NCBI GenBank assembly: GCA_001831055.1
Contig: MIDO01000030.1
Location: 1 to 6,728, forward strand
Source: Verrucomicrobia bacterium GWC2_42_7
Lineage (GTDB): Bacteria > Verrucomicrobiota > Verrucomicrobiia > Opitutales > GWC2-42-7-A
DNA length: 6,728 nucleotides
Reading direction: 5' to 3'
Of the stretch, positions 1 to 5,824 are shown piece by piece. Made by a program: the position numbers and the translations under genes. Below the pieces are notes generated by a model. That model was not told where the DNA came from. It saw only the letters and a list, made by a program, of their open reading frames with translations, and did not search any database. Position 1 is the first letter of the stretch, and each line of letters starts with the position of its first letter.

Positions 1-993
1 CTTTATGGAATGCGTGTAGACTGGAGCAAAGCGGCAAACATACTTCTTTTCCCCTCGACCTTGTACAAGAAGCGGCCAAAAAAGACGTCTTTCGGTGTAG
101 ACCGGTTTATATTCATGACGCGTTCCAAAAAAAGGCCATACGACTGTTGTGTCATTGAAGTCAGCATTTGTCTCAAGAGAATAGAGCGGAAGAAACCCTT
201 TGCGAACACGCGGGATTGGATTGTCGAGCTTATCCTTGTAACAATACATCAATGGCCAAATATTGAAGCGGTTATCATACTTCTCTTTTTTCCAAAAATG
301 TCCACTGATTGGCCAAATGGCTCCTCCTCCGCAATCCTTTCCTGTTTGCCCCTGAATAAGAGGCCAAGGTGTTGAGTAATGCGTCTCGGTTTTGACGCGC
401 GTTTTTAACCAAAGCGGCCACGCAAAAAAGGCAAATTCGTCTTTCCCGAAAAAATAATACATTTTGCCGCCCAAAGGAAAGACTGCTTCATAAGAAGTCC
501 TTTTGTCTCCAGTATCTCTATAAAAATAAATAGGAAAAGCCATACTGTCATGAACCCGCGACCCCGAGGGGAATTTAGTCGTTCGACTTTGAATTAAGCC
601 GAGTATTGACCAACGTTCATGATTAGGCTTCTTATGATGAGAAAAAACAGGATAAAGAATGTAAGAATCAGTGGATTGTGCAATCGAATCGTGGTAATTC
701 AATGTAATTGGGCGGATCGTTAACATCGTCCGCGGTTCCACGTAAGTTTGTTCAACAAGAGGGCCTAAAACCTTAGCCCGCTCTAACTGCTGCGTCTCAT
801 AATTGCGATCCTCAACCCTCATTGGCCAATAATTGTACACTTTAGGCCAAGTTGGACTCTCTTCTTTTTTACTGGAAGTCCCTCCGACTTCCCCATAACC
901 AAAAGACATCATTGTTCCCTTCAAAACAACACCTAGTGCCAAAAAAAATCTGTTTTTTTTCGCGAAAGAAAATGCGTCGACTTTTGGAAACAT
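1..993 (-). CDS. Trp-Pro repeat protein, likely envelope-associated, 3' end outside the window
   Basis: I do not recognise a named family with a known function. The minus-strand frame is open from an ATG at 993 to the window edge: 331 codons with no stop. The protein is rich in aromatic residues and has eight Trp-Pro dipeptides, mostly as (A/P/I/V/F)WP(L/I/F), separated by charged or polar turns, for example AFFAWPLWLKTRVKTE and RLFWPLLVQGRGEKKY. This looks like short amphipathic beta strands joined by hairpins, so an outer-membrane or surface beta-structure is a reasonable inference. The start is uncertain. The ATG at 993 adds a basic stretch (AKKNR) and a hydrophobic run (FFLALGVVL) like a signal peptide, but no Shine-Dalgarno sequence precedes it. 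The paired ATGs at 912 and 909 follow a good GAAGGGA ribosome site but leave no signal peptide. The gene is divergent from rsmD with a 78-base gap. Coding is secure; function is unknown. Confidence 0.8.
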   Translation of the reverse strand, partial: MFPKVDAFSFAKKNRFFLALGVVLKGTMMSFGYGEVGGTSSKKEESPTWPKVYNYWPMRVEDRNYETQQLERAKVLGPLVEQTYVEPRTMLTIRPITLNYHDSIAQSTDSYILYPVFSHHKKPNHERWSILGLIQSRTTKFPSGSRVHDSMAFPIYFYRDTGDKRTSYEAVFPLGGKMYYFFGKDEFAFFAWPLWLKTRVKTETHYSTPWPLIQGQTGKDCGGGAIWPISGHFWKKEKYDNRFNIWPLMYCYKDKLDNPIPRVRKGFLPLYSLETNADFNDTTVVWPFFGTRHEYKPVYTERRLFWPLLVQGRGEKKYVCRFAPVYTHSIK

Positions 994-1071
994 TTGGTCT
1001 TTTATGAGAATTTAATAAAATATTGCCACCAGCTCCCTGCACAGGAACTCGCTATATTAAAGGTTATATTT

Positions 1072-1662
1072 ATGAAAAAATCAATGAGAATTTCGGGTGG
1101 AATTGCAAAAAGCATTAGCCTAAAGTGCCCACCAGGGAAAACCGTGCGCCCAGCAACCGATTTTACCCGTGCCGCCGTTTTCTCATCCCTTGGTAACCTA
1201 ATTCAAGGGAGCAGCTTTCTCGACCTCTTCTCTGGAACCGGCGCGTACGGCCTAGAAGCGCTTAGTCGCGGGGCCACGCGCGGTGTATTCGTCGAAAAAA
1301 ATAATCAGGCAATCGCTTGTATCAAAGAAAACCTATCCTCGACAGCAAAAAGCCTGCAACTCTCAGAATTGCAAGATTTCTCAATAAGACATCAGGATGC
1401 GCTCTCTTTCACTTCTAGCGAAAAATTTGATTTGGTCTTTGTTGACCCCCCTTACGAACTGATCAGGAGCGACTTCCTCTCCATCTTTAAAATAGCCGCT
1501 GCCTCCCTAAAAAATATCCCCTCTGCCCGTCTTATCTTCGAAATGCCCGCAGATTTCCTCCCTCCCTCTTCCCCTCTTCTCCTCGAAGAACTAAAAAAAT
1601 TAGGGAAATCCGGGATCAACCAGCCCACCGTTAGGTTATACGGGTGGAGAGAGGTCTCTTAG
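1072..1662 (+). CDS. rsmD: 16S rRNA (guanine(966)-N(2))-methyltransferase RsmD
   Basis: A SAM-dependent enzyme of the RsmD family, which methylates N2 of G966 of 16S rRNA (E. coli numbering) in the small ribosomal subunit; cytoplasmic. The 196-residue product has the family landmarks in order: an N-terminal MRISGG at 5-10, RPATDFTRAAVFSSL at 26-40 (family pattern RPTxDxxREAxF), the SAM-binding motif FLDLFSGTGAYGLEALSRGA at 49-68, acidic VEKN at 74-77, and the catalytic DPPY at 125-128 in FDLVFVDPPYEL. The length is typical. The frame is open upstream to 994, but family members begin just before the MRIxGG segment, and AAAGG lies about 8 bases before the ATG at 1072; the ATG at 1084 is a second choice. 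A weak TTGGTC/TAAAAT pair (994-999, 1016-1021, spacing 16) could be its promoter. It may be read together with mrdA, 294 bases downstream on the same strand. Confidence 0.93.
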   Translation: MKKSMRISGGIAKSISLKCPPGKTVRPATDFTRAAVFSSLGNLIQGSSFLDLFSGTGAYGLEALSRGATRGVFVEKNNQAIACIKENLSSTAKSLQLSELQDFSIRHQDALSFTSSEKFDLVFVDPPYELIRSDFLSIFKIAAASLKNIPSARLIFEMPADFLPPSSPLLLEELKKLGKSGINQPTVRLYGWREVS

Positions 1663-1681
1663 GATTAAAAAGGGAAACAAT

Positions 1682-1724
1682 GCGCGAAAACCTTTCTTTC
1701 CTCGAGAAAAGAAGAATTTTTGGC
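1682..1724. repeat. fold-back repeat, family A copy 1
   Basis: An imperfect inverted repeat starting 19 bases after the rsmD stop. The inner stem TTCTTTCCTC/GAGAAAAGAA has one mismatch, and the outer parts pair only loosely. Bases 1688-1700 read AAACCTTTCTTTC, the same 13-mer as in the copy at 3987-3999, with close variants at 4081-4093 and 5827-5839. It could also slow or end rsmD transcription, but it has no clean terminal T-run. Confidence 0.5.
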
Positions 1725-1822
1725 TTTTCCAACAAAATCTCTTTTTAGGAAGGGACTTGAGACGCCCCATTTATTATAACATTACAAATAGCTCGTTTCA
1801 GTAGATTTAATTATATAGGATG

Positions 1823-1865
1823 TTGCGCAAAACAAAAATTTTTTCAAAATTTTTGTTTTGCGCAA
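1823..1865. repeat. perfect 20-bp inverted repeat with 3-base loop
   Basis: The left arm at 1823-1842 (TTGCGCAAAACAAAAATTTT) is the exact reverse complement of the right arm at 1846-1865, with loop TTC. This is the strongest hairpin in the window. No T-run follows outside the stem, though the upper stem itself is A/T-rich. It lies between rsmD and mrdA, so it could be a read-through terminator, an RNA-stabilising stem, a protein site, or one of the fold-back sequences common in this locus. Confidence 0.85.
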
Positions 1866-1880
1866 TAGTCTCCTTTTCGG

Positions 1881-1944
1881 AAAGGGGCTTGGAGAAAACT
1901 CATTTTTGGCGACCAAAATGGGTTTTCCCCAACCTTCCCCTTAA
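1881..1944. repeat. imperfect long hairpin just before mrdA
   Basis: GAAAACTCATTTTTGG (1894-1909) pairs with CCAAAATGGGTTTTC (1913-1927), allowing one bulge and one mismatch. The stem can extend outward, with AAGGGG near 1882 facing CCCCTT near 1938. The structure ends about 13 bases before the mrdA ATG and would sit in the mRNA leader, so it could affect translation. That role is inferred. Confidence 0.5.
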
Positions 1945-1956
1945 AAAATCCTTCCC

Positions 1957-3843
1957 ATGAATAGACCTTTTGATTTCCATCGGAACAGTAACCCGCGTTT
2001 ATTGATTTTTTATTTTATAGTGGTCTTGGCATTGGCTATATTATCAGTAGGCTTAGCGGTAAGGCAGGTATTTCAATCTGGTTTTTTTAGACAACAAGAG
2101 AAACAGCAGAGTTTACGTCGGATTATCCATCCGGGGCCGCGCGGACAGATATTCGATCGCAATGGAAAATTGTTAGTTGGGAATCGTCCGAGGTTTTCTT
2201 CTGTTGTCTATTTGGGAGAGTTGCGCCAAGAGTTTCGGCAGGAATATGCAAGGGAAATTAAATTGCTTCGTTCCCAAGGAATAAAAGACTTCGATCGGCA
2301 ACAAGTCCAATCGTCATGCAGAGCGGCCGTGGTACAACGTTACCTGGATGAAATTAATCGCATTTTGAAAGTAAACTACAGAATTAATGAGAAAGAATTA
2401 GAGAAGCAGTTTCGCCAGCGGCTCCTCCTTCCGATGACACTCATTCCGGAGCTTACGCCAGAGGCCTATGCAAAACTTGTTGAGCAGATCCCTGTCAATT
2501 CTCCCATTCAAATTTATACGGATACGGTTCGCTGCTATCCCTATGGTTCAGCGGCAGCCCATGCACTGGGTTATGTCGTTAGTTCAGATGAAACGCTTTC
2601 TGAGGAAGATGAAATCTTCCCCGGCGAGGAATTGACCACCTTTAGCGTAAAAGGTAAGGTGGGAAAGGCTGGTTTAGAGAAACAATTTGATAACGAACTG
2701 CAGGGTGTTTGTGGGGGAGAGATCCGATTGGTCGATCCTGCTGGGTTCCAATACGAACTGCTTAGCAAAAAGAAGCCTCAACAAGGGAATAATTTGTTTA
2801 TTAGCATCGACATTGATATCCAGCGTGCTGCTGAAGAAGCGCTTGCGCAACGTACTGGATCTGCTATTGCCTTGGATGTGCAAACAGGAGAAGTCTTGGC
2901 ATTAGTAAGTAAACCTGATTACGACCCCAATTCCTTGGTTCCCTACATCCCCACTTCTGTTTATAAAGAAATAGATGCGAAAGGCGGATGGTTCAACCGT
3001 GCCATTCAAGGACTTTATCCTCCGGCCTCTCCCTTTAAGTTAATTTCCTCCATTGCGTTACTTAGACACCATATCGTCGACAAATGCAAGACGGAGTCCT
3101 ATTGCGGCGGTGCTTTAAAGATCGGGAACCGCCAATTTCATTGCCATAAGCTGGCAGGACATGGGAGAATTAATTTACAAGAAGCTATCAAGAATAGCTG
3201 TTGTGTTTACTATTATGAACACGTCTTAAAAGCTGGTTGTGAGCCTATCATTGAAGAAGCCCGACGTTTTGGATTTGATATGCCAACTGGGATCGAGTTG
3301 CCTTACGAAAGCAAAGGAATGATTGTTCCCTCCCCTCTATGGAAAAAAAATAAATACCTGGGGGCATGGACAAATGGCGACACAGCGAATATGTCAATTG
3401 GCCAAGGGTACTTACTCTCTACTCCTATTCAAATGGCGTGTTTTGCTGCCTCCCTCGCTAGAGGAGAAACTCATACAAAGCCAACAATACTTTGTGTTTC
3501 AGAATCCGAACGCAGTAAAATCAAACACGGCGGAGAACCCATCCATCTGAGTCCCGAAGACTACAGTTTTATTATCGAAAGTATGGCCCTAGTTGTTGAA
3601 AGTGGGACAGGTATCCATTCTAAATTAGAGAATGTCCGTGTCGCTGGTAAGACAGGTACCGGCCAAATTACCGTCAATGGAGAAAAGCGTCACGTCGTAT
3701 ATTTTATCGCATTTGCGCCAGTCGAAAAGCCGCAAATAGCCATCGCCATTGCCATCGAGGAAAAATCTGCCCTTGATAACTTCAGTGGCAGTCGCATCGC
3801 TGCCCCAGTTACCCAAAAAATCCTTCAAAAATTCTTTGAGTGA
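1957..3843 (+). CDS. mrdA: Penicillin-binding protein 2, peptidoglycan D,D-transpeptidase (elongation)
   Basis: A class B penicillin-binding protein that cross-links peptidoglycan during cell elongation, acting in the periplasm while anchored in the inner membrane and working with RodA, MreC and MreB. The 628 residues show a membrane anchor at about 14-36, the pedestal start GPRGQIFDRNGKLL at 60-73, and the transpeptidase domain from about 300 to the end. Catalytic motifs are SxxK as S358-P-F-K361 in YPPASPFK, SxN replaced by S414-C-C416, and KTGT at 565-568. The region before the second motif carries the PBP2-type CGG...NRQFHCHKLAGHG segment (383-403). E. coli PBP2 is reported to bind structural zinc in the corresponding area; here C377, C383, H395, C396, H397 and H402 are candidates. 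Length is usual for PBP2. No Shine-Dalgarno sequence precedes the ATG. It faces mreD rather than following it. The identification is secure; PBP2 rather than the septal PBP3 is supported by the FHC...GHG segment and the mre context. Confidence 0.95.
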   Translation: MNRPFDFHRNSNPRLLIFYFIVVLALAILSVGLAVRQVFQSGFFRQQEKQQSLRRIIHPGPRGQIFDRNGKLLVGNRPRFSSVVYLGELRQEFRQEYAREIKLLRSQGIKDFDRQQVQSSCRAAVVQRYLDEINRILKVNYRINEKELEKQFRQRLLLPMTLIPELTPEAYAKLVEQIPVNSPIQIYTDTVRCYPYGSAAAHALGYVVSSDETLSEEDEIFPGEELTTFSVKGKVGKAGLEKQFDNELQGVCGGEIRLVDPAGFQYELLSKKKPQQGNNLFISIDIDIQRAAEEALAQRTGSAIALDVQTGEVLALVSKPDYDPNSLVPYIPTSVYKEIDAKGGWFNRAIQGLYPPASPFKLISSIALLRHHIVDKCKTESYCGGALKIGNRQFHCHKLAGHGRINLQEAIKNSCCVYYYEHVLKAGCEPIIEEARRFGFDMPTGIELPYESKGMIVPSPLWKKNKYLGAWTNGDTANMSIGQGYLLSTPIQMACFAASLARGETHTKPTILCVSESERSKIKHGGEPIHLSPEDYSFIIESMALVVESGTGIHSKLENVRVAGKTGTGQITVNGEKRHVVYFIAFAPVEKPQIAIAIAIEEKSALDNFSGSRIAAPVTQKILQKFFE

Positions 3844-3871
3844 AGCACACTTCTATAGTTATATAGTGAAA

Positions 3872-3896
3872 TGTATTGAAAATGAATACAGTATTT
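3872..3896 (+). terminator. weak candidate terminator after mrdA
   Basis: TGTATT (3872-3877) and AATACA (3885-3890) form a 6-bp stem 28 bases after the mrdA stop, followed by the T-rich GTATTTTGTTTT. The stem has little GC, so it would be a poor terminator alone. The stem at 3921-3956 is a possible alternative. Confidence 0.25.
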
Positions 3897-3920
3897 TGTT
3901 TTGGGACGTCTTCTCATCCA

Positions 3921-3956
3921 TCGCATAATAAAAACCGTAAAGTTTTGATTATGCGA
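3921..3956. repeat. 15-bp inverted repeat, one mismatch
   Basis: TCGCATAATAAAAAC (3921-3935) pairs with GTTTTGATTATGCGA (3942-3956) around a 6-base loop, with a single mismatch. It lies 77 bases past the mrdA stop and is followed by the A/T-rich TTATTAAAAGTTTTT, so it could act as an mrdA terminator. Its build (short G/C end, TAAT, A-run) resembles the stem at 5884-5914 although the sequences differ. Confidence 0.7.
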
Positions 3957-3982
3957 TTATTAAAAGTTTTTCTTGGGAAGGT

Positions 3983-4020
3983 GCGGAAACCTTTCTTTCT
4001 TCAGAAAGAATGGTTTCCGC
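3983..4020. repeat. fold-back repeat, family A copy 2 (17-bp stem)
   Basis: GCGGAAACCTTTCTTTC (3983-3999) pairs with GAAAGAATGGTTTCCGC (4004-4020) around loop TTCA, with one mismatch. This is the best-preserved copy of the family defined by the core AAACCTTTCTTTC. It has no following T-run, so it is not a standard terminator. Confidence 0.75.
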
Positions 4021-4076
4021 GTATCTATTCTCAATGCTATTAACTATAGCACGCTGCAAAAGATAGGCGACAAGTT

Positions 4077-4111
4077 GCGAAAACCCTTCTTTTCGCAGGA
4101 AAAGGAAGGTA
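4077..4111. repeat. fold-back repeat, family A copy 3 (degenerate)
   Basis: Bases 4081-4093 read AAACCCTTCTTTT, a two-base variant of the family A core, preceded by GCG as in copies 1 and 2. ACCCTTCTTTTC folds with GGAAAAGGAAGGT across a short GCA loop, with a bulge. It looks like a decayed member of the same family. Confidence 0.5.
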
Positions 4112-4179
4112 GAGGACTCTAAAACCCTATTTTTCGGAAAATGAAGATGTATTTAGGATATATTATGATTGAACTACGT

Positions 4180-4220
4180 CTACGTTCTAACAAGTTCTGA
4201 AAGAACTTATTAGAACGCAG
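4180..4220. repeat. 16-bp inverted repeat, one mismatch
   Basis: CGTTCTAACAAGTTCT (4183-4198) pairs with AGAACTTATTAGAACG (4202-4217) with loop GAA and one mismatch. Two further pairs form outside a second mismatch, reaching 4180 and 4220. CTCCTTTTCGGA follows at 4226-4237, as it also follows the perfect palindrome at 1823-1865. Confidence 0.7.
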
Positions 4221-4255
4221 ATTGCCTCCTTTTCGGAGGGGTACCAGAAAGAGTC

Positions 4256-4356
4256 AGTTCTGTTTTTGAGAAGGCGGGCGAGGCGAACAGGAGGGAGCGT
4301 ACATACGTACGTGACCAGACTGTGAGTCCGACGGCCAACACTCTCAAAACAGAGCT
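4256..4356. repeat. 101-base structured element: long closing stem with internal GTAC hairpin
   Basis: The two ends pair: 4256-4270 (AGTTCTGTTTTTGAG) with 4343-4356 (CTCAAAACAGAGCT), giving about 14 pairs with one bulged T and one G-U. Inside is a purine-rich GC-rich left half (GGCGGGCGAGGCGAACAGGA from 4273), a small hairpin CGTAC-ATAC-GTACG (4298-4311), then GTGACC and GTCCGACGGCC. Base composition differs clearly from the A/T-rich surroundings. From memory, unverified, similar GCGTAC..GTACGTGACC elements occur as dispersed repeats in Chlamydiae, Legionella and Coxiella genomes. It may be a mobile repeat or a small RNA; the strand cannot be decided. Confidence 0.55.
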
Positions 4357-4364
4357 CATGCTTT

Positions 4365-4415
4365 CTGCGGGGAAACTCTTTTTTGAGGAATAAAAGCAGT
4401 TTCCCCGTAGTTTTT
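4365..4415 (+). terminator. candidate Rho-independent terminator between mrdA and mreD
   Basis: CTGCGGGGAAACT (4365-4377) pairs with AGTTTCCCCGTAG (4398-4410), 13 bp with one mismatch, and five T follow at 4411-4415. The loop of 20 bases is longer than usual. On the plus strand it would stop transcription arriving from mrdA before it runs into mreD. On the minus strand the stem starts 17 bases after the mreD stop but has no T-run beyond it, so it would be weaker in that direction. Confidence 0.45.
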
Positions 4416-4427
4416 AGAGGTCTTCAC

Positions 4428-4946
4428 TTAAAGAAATTCTTCTTCTTCCTTGTTTTTTACAAAAGTGTCCAAGAGGGTTTTTTGAAAATTGAAAAACCAA
4501 TAACAACAAATGAGTATCATGATTTCTGATAGGAGAATATCCGTGAAGATACGTAGCCAATAATTGAAGTGGAAAAAAGAGCTTTTTGAATTAAATAGGG
4601 CTAAGAAGAGAAGGATAAAGAAGTTTCCGATGAGGGCTATTACTGAACACTGAAGGTAGTCTTGGCGCCGAATACGGTGTTTGATGAAGGCGATGATTGT
4701 AAAGTCAAGTAATAGGAATGGTAGAGCGGAATAAGGGAGAGGGGTATCCCAAAAGAGACCTATCAGTATCACACACAGAAACCCTTGGCCCAAAGGTAAG
4801 TAAAGGGCAGGAAAGATAGCAAGTAGCCCTATAACACTTAAGTGTATTGATAAAGGAGCGAATGCATCGTTGACCATTCTATTCAAAAAAATCAAAACTA
4901 CTGCCCCTAAGAAGAGAATGGAAAGTTTGATAATTGAATGAGACAT
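4428..4946 (-). CDS. mreD: Rod shape-determining protein MreD
   Basis: A polytopic inner-membrane protein of the elongation (rod) complex; with MreC it links cytoplasmic MreB filaments to PBP2 and RodA. The 172 residues are very hydrophobic, with five or six membrane segments, roughly at 7-22, 36-52, 53-67, 74-90, 100-118 and 134-152, joined by a basic loop (KHRIRRQDY) near 88-97 and ending in an acidic tail NKEEEEFL. Length and layout fit MreD, whose sequence is poorly conserved, so the position directly after mreC is the strongest evidence. The gap to mreC is 24 bases, so the two are surely one transcript. No Shine-Dalgarno sequence precedes the ATG (only A/T-rich ATATATTTCCCAACGCCTT), which suggests coupling to mreC translation or SD-independent initiation. 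It is convergent with mrdA. Confidence 0.85.
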   Translation of the reverse strand: MSHSIIKLSILFLGAVVLIFLNRMVNDAFAPLSIHLSVIGLLAIFPALYLPLGQGFLCVILIGLFWDTPLPYSALPFLLLDFTIIAFIKHRIRRQDYLQCSVIALIGNFFILLFLALFNSKSSFFHFNYWLRIFTDILLSEIMILICCYWFFNFQKTLLDTFVKNKEEEEFL

Positions 4947-4970
4947 AAGGCGTTGGGAAATATATGTATT

Positions 4971-5792
4971 TTACTCCAATTCAGAGGGGATAAGGACTGC
5001 GACTTCTTGTATTTCAAAAAGACGTGGGTCTAGGCTGACAGTACCGGATTGGAAAAGACCGTCAGCTTCCGGTTGTAGTTGGTTAACAAAGCCAATGATT
5101 AGCCCATCAGGGAAAATCCCTCCTAATCGCGAGGAAACTAAGTGAATGCCGGCGGTTATTTTATTGGGTGCGTTTGTGACATAGCCTGTAGGAGATGAAA
5201 AGGGCTTATTAATAAGGCCCTGGTAAATGACAGGAGAATTGTCGCTTTCAAAATGTGCAGAACAGCGAAAATTTGGACTGGTTACCAATTCTACCACCGC
5301 AGTTGTGGCGTAGGATTCAGCAATTTTTCCCACAACCCCTCCGCCGAAAACAACTGCCTGTCCGGGCATGATCCCGTAATTTTGCCCCTTTCGAATTATG
5401 AGTTGTTGCCACCAGGCGCTTATGTCCCTAAAGCAAACCCGAGCGACTTCATAACGAAAGCCAGGGTTTGGGGGAAGATGTAATAACAGTTCAAGGGCCT
5501 CTATTTCCGTTTGGGTGCTTTTGTTTTCTTGCTTTTGCAATGAGTGATAAGCGTTTAGGCGCGAAAGATCTCGACAAGTCTCTATCAGTTCCTTTTTGGA
5601 GTGTAACTGTAATTCGAGATAAAATTGAAAATCCTTAATGTGGGAATGCAACGTCGCGAAAGGTGCTTGAATTTCAGCAAATGTCACCTTCGTAAAAGAA
5701 TGAAAAACAGGCGGCAAGCCCCACCACACCAGCAAAAAAATGCCAAGAACAACAAATGGTTTAAATGAATGTCCACTTTTATGCGATGTCAT
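4971..5792 (-). CDS. mreC: Rod shape-determining protein MreC
   Basis: A bitopic inner-membrane protein with a periplasmic body that assembles with MreD, MreB, RodA and PBP2; in studied bacteria it binds PBP2 and favours its active state. The 273 residues show a membrane anchor at about 12-30 (FVVLGIFLLVWWGLPPVF), a helical, probably coiled-coil stretch at about 40-103 rich in E, Q, K and L, then the MreC beta domains with the signature IIRKGQNYGIMPGQAVV (132-148), GGGVVGKIAE (150-159), VVELVTSPNFRCSA (166-179) and SSRLGGIFPDGLIIGFV (220-236). Length is typical. It is transcribed ahead of mreD (24-base gap) and 336 bases behind mreB, so it may have its own promoter in that spacer, though I could not identify one. 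The ATG at 5792 has no Shine-Dalgarno sequence, but no better start is seen. Confidence 0.95.
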   Translation of the reverse strand: MTSHKSGHSFKPFVVLGIFLLVWWGLPPVFHSFTKVTFAEIQAPFATLHSHIKDFQFYLELQLHSKKELIETCRDLSRLNAYHSLQKQENKSTQTEIEALELLLHLPPNPGFRYEVARVCFRDISAWWQQLIIRKGQNYGIMPGQAVVFGGGVVGKIAESYATTAVVELVTSPNFRCSAHFESDNSPVIYQGLINKPFSSPTGYVTNAPNKITAGIHLVSSRLGGIFPDGLIIGFVNQLQPEADGLFQSGTVSLDPRLFEIQEVAVLIPSELE

Positions 5793-5824
5793 GGTATAGG
5801 AAATTTTTATGAGGAAAGATGTCC

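Larger units (their letters stand above)
1663..1956. other. hairpin-rich spacer between rsmD and mrdA
   Basis: No convincing gene is seen in this 294-base gap. It holds an imperfect fold-back just after rsmD, an AT-rich middle part (about 1768-1820) that could carry the mrdA promoter, a perfect 20-bp palindrome, and a long imperfect hairpin ending shortly before the mrdA start. I could not settle on a convincing -35/-10 pair; TATAAC at 1775-1780 is the best -10-like string but has no well-spaced partner. Confidence 0.6.
3844..4427. other. 584-base non-coding region between convergent mrdA and mreD
   Basis: I find no credible coding frame on either strand. In order the region holds a small A/T-rich stem after mrdA, a 15-bp stem, a 17-bp stem, a loosely paired family A copy, a 16-bp stem, a CTCC..GGAG mini-hairpin, a 101-base two-ended structure, and a GC-rich stem followed by five T. 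Such a stretch between convergent genes must end transcription from both sides, but the number of separate fold-backs is more than that needs. Confidence 0.7.

Noticed and set aside
3..209. 68-codon minus-strand frame
   Set aside because: It is in another frame of the same strand as the Trp-Pro gene, whose own frame continues without a stop and keeps the WP repeats.
10..375. 121-codon plus-strand frame
   Set aside because: It lies opposite the minus-strand Trp-Pro gene, which is open through the whole region and has a repeated, protein-like pattern. The plus-strand translation has no such order.
994..1071. Upstream extension of rsmD to a TTG at 994
   Set aside because: Family members start just before the MRIxGG segment, and AAAGG is well placed for the ATG at 1072; the extra 26 residues have no family match.
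1757..1780. mrdA promoter TTGAGA with TATAAC
   Set aside because: The spacing is only 12 bases, too short for a standard sigma-70 promoter.
3921..4220. CRISPR array
   Set aside because: The repeats here are inverted and differ in sequence and spacing; there are no equal-length direct repeats with unique spacers and no cas genes.
4271..4342. tRNA gene within the structured element
   Set aside because: No acceptor stem, T-loop GTTCGA-type sequence or anticodon arm can be drawn, and the closing stem is too long and bulged for a tRNA.
5253..5483. 76-codon plus-strand frame inside mreC
   Set aside because: It is antisense to well-recognised MreC beta-domain sequence.
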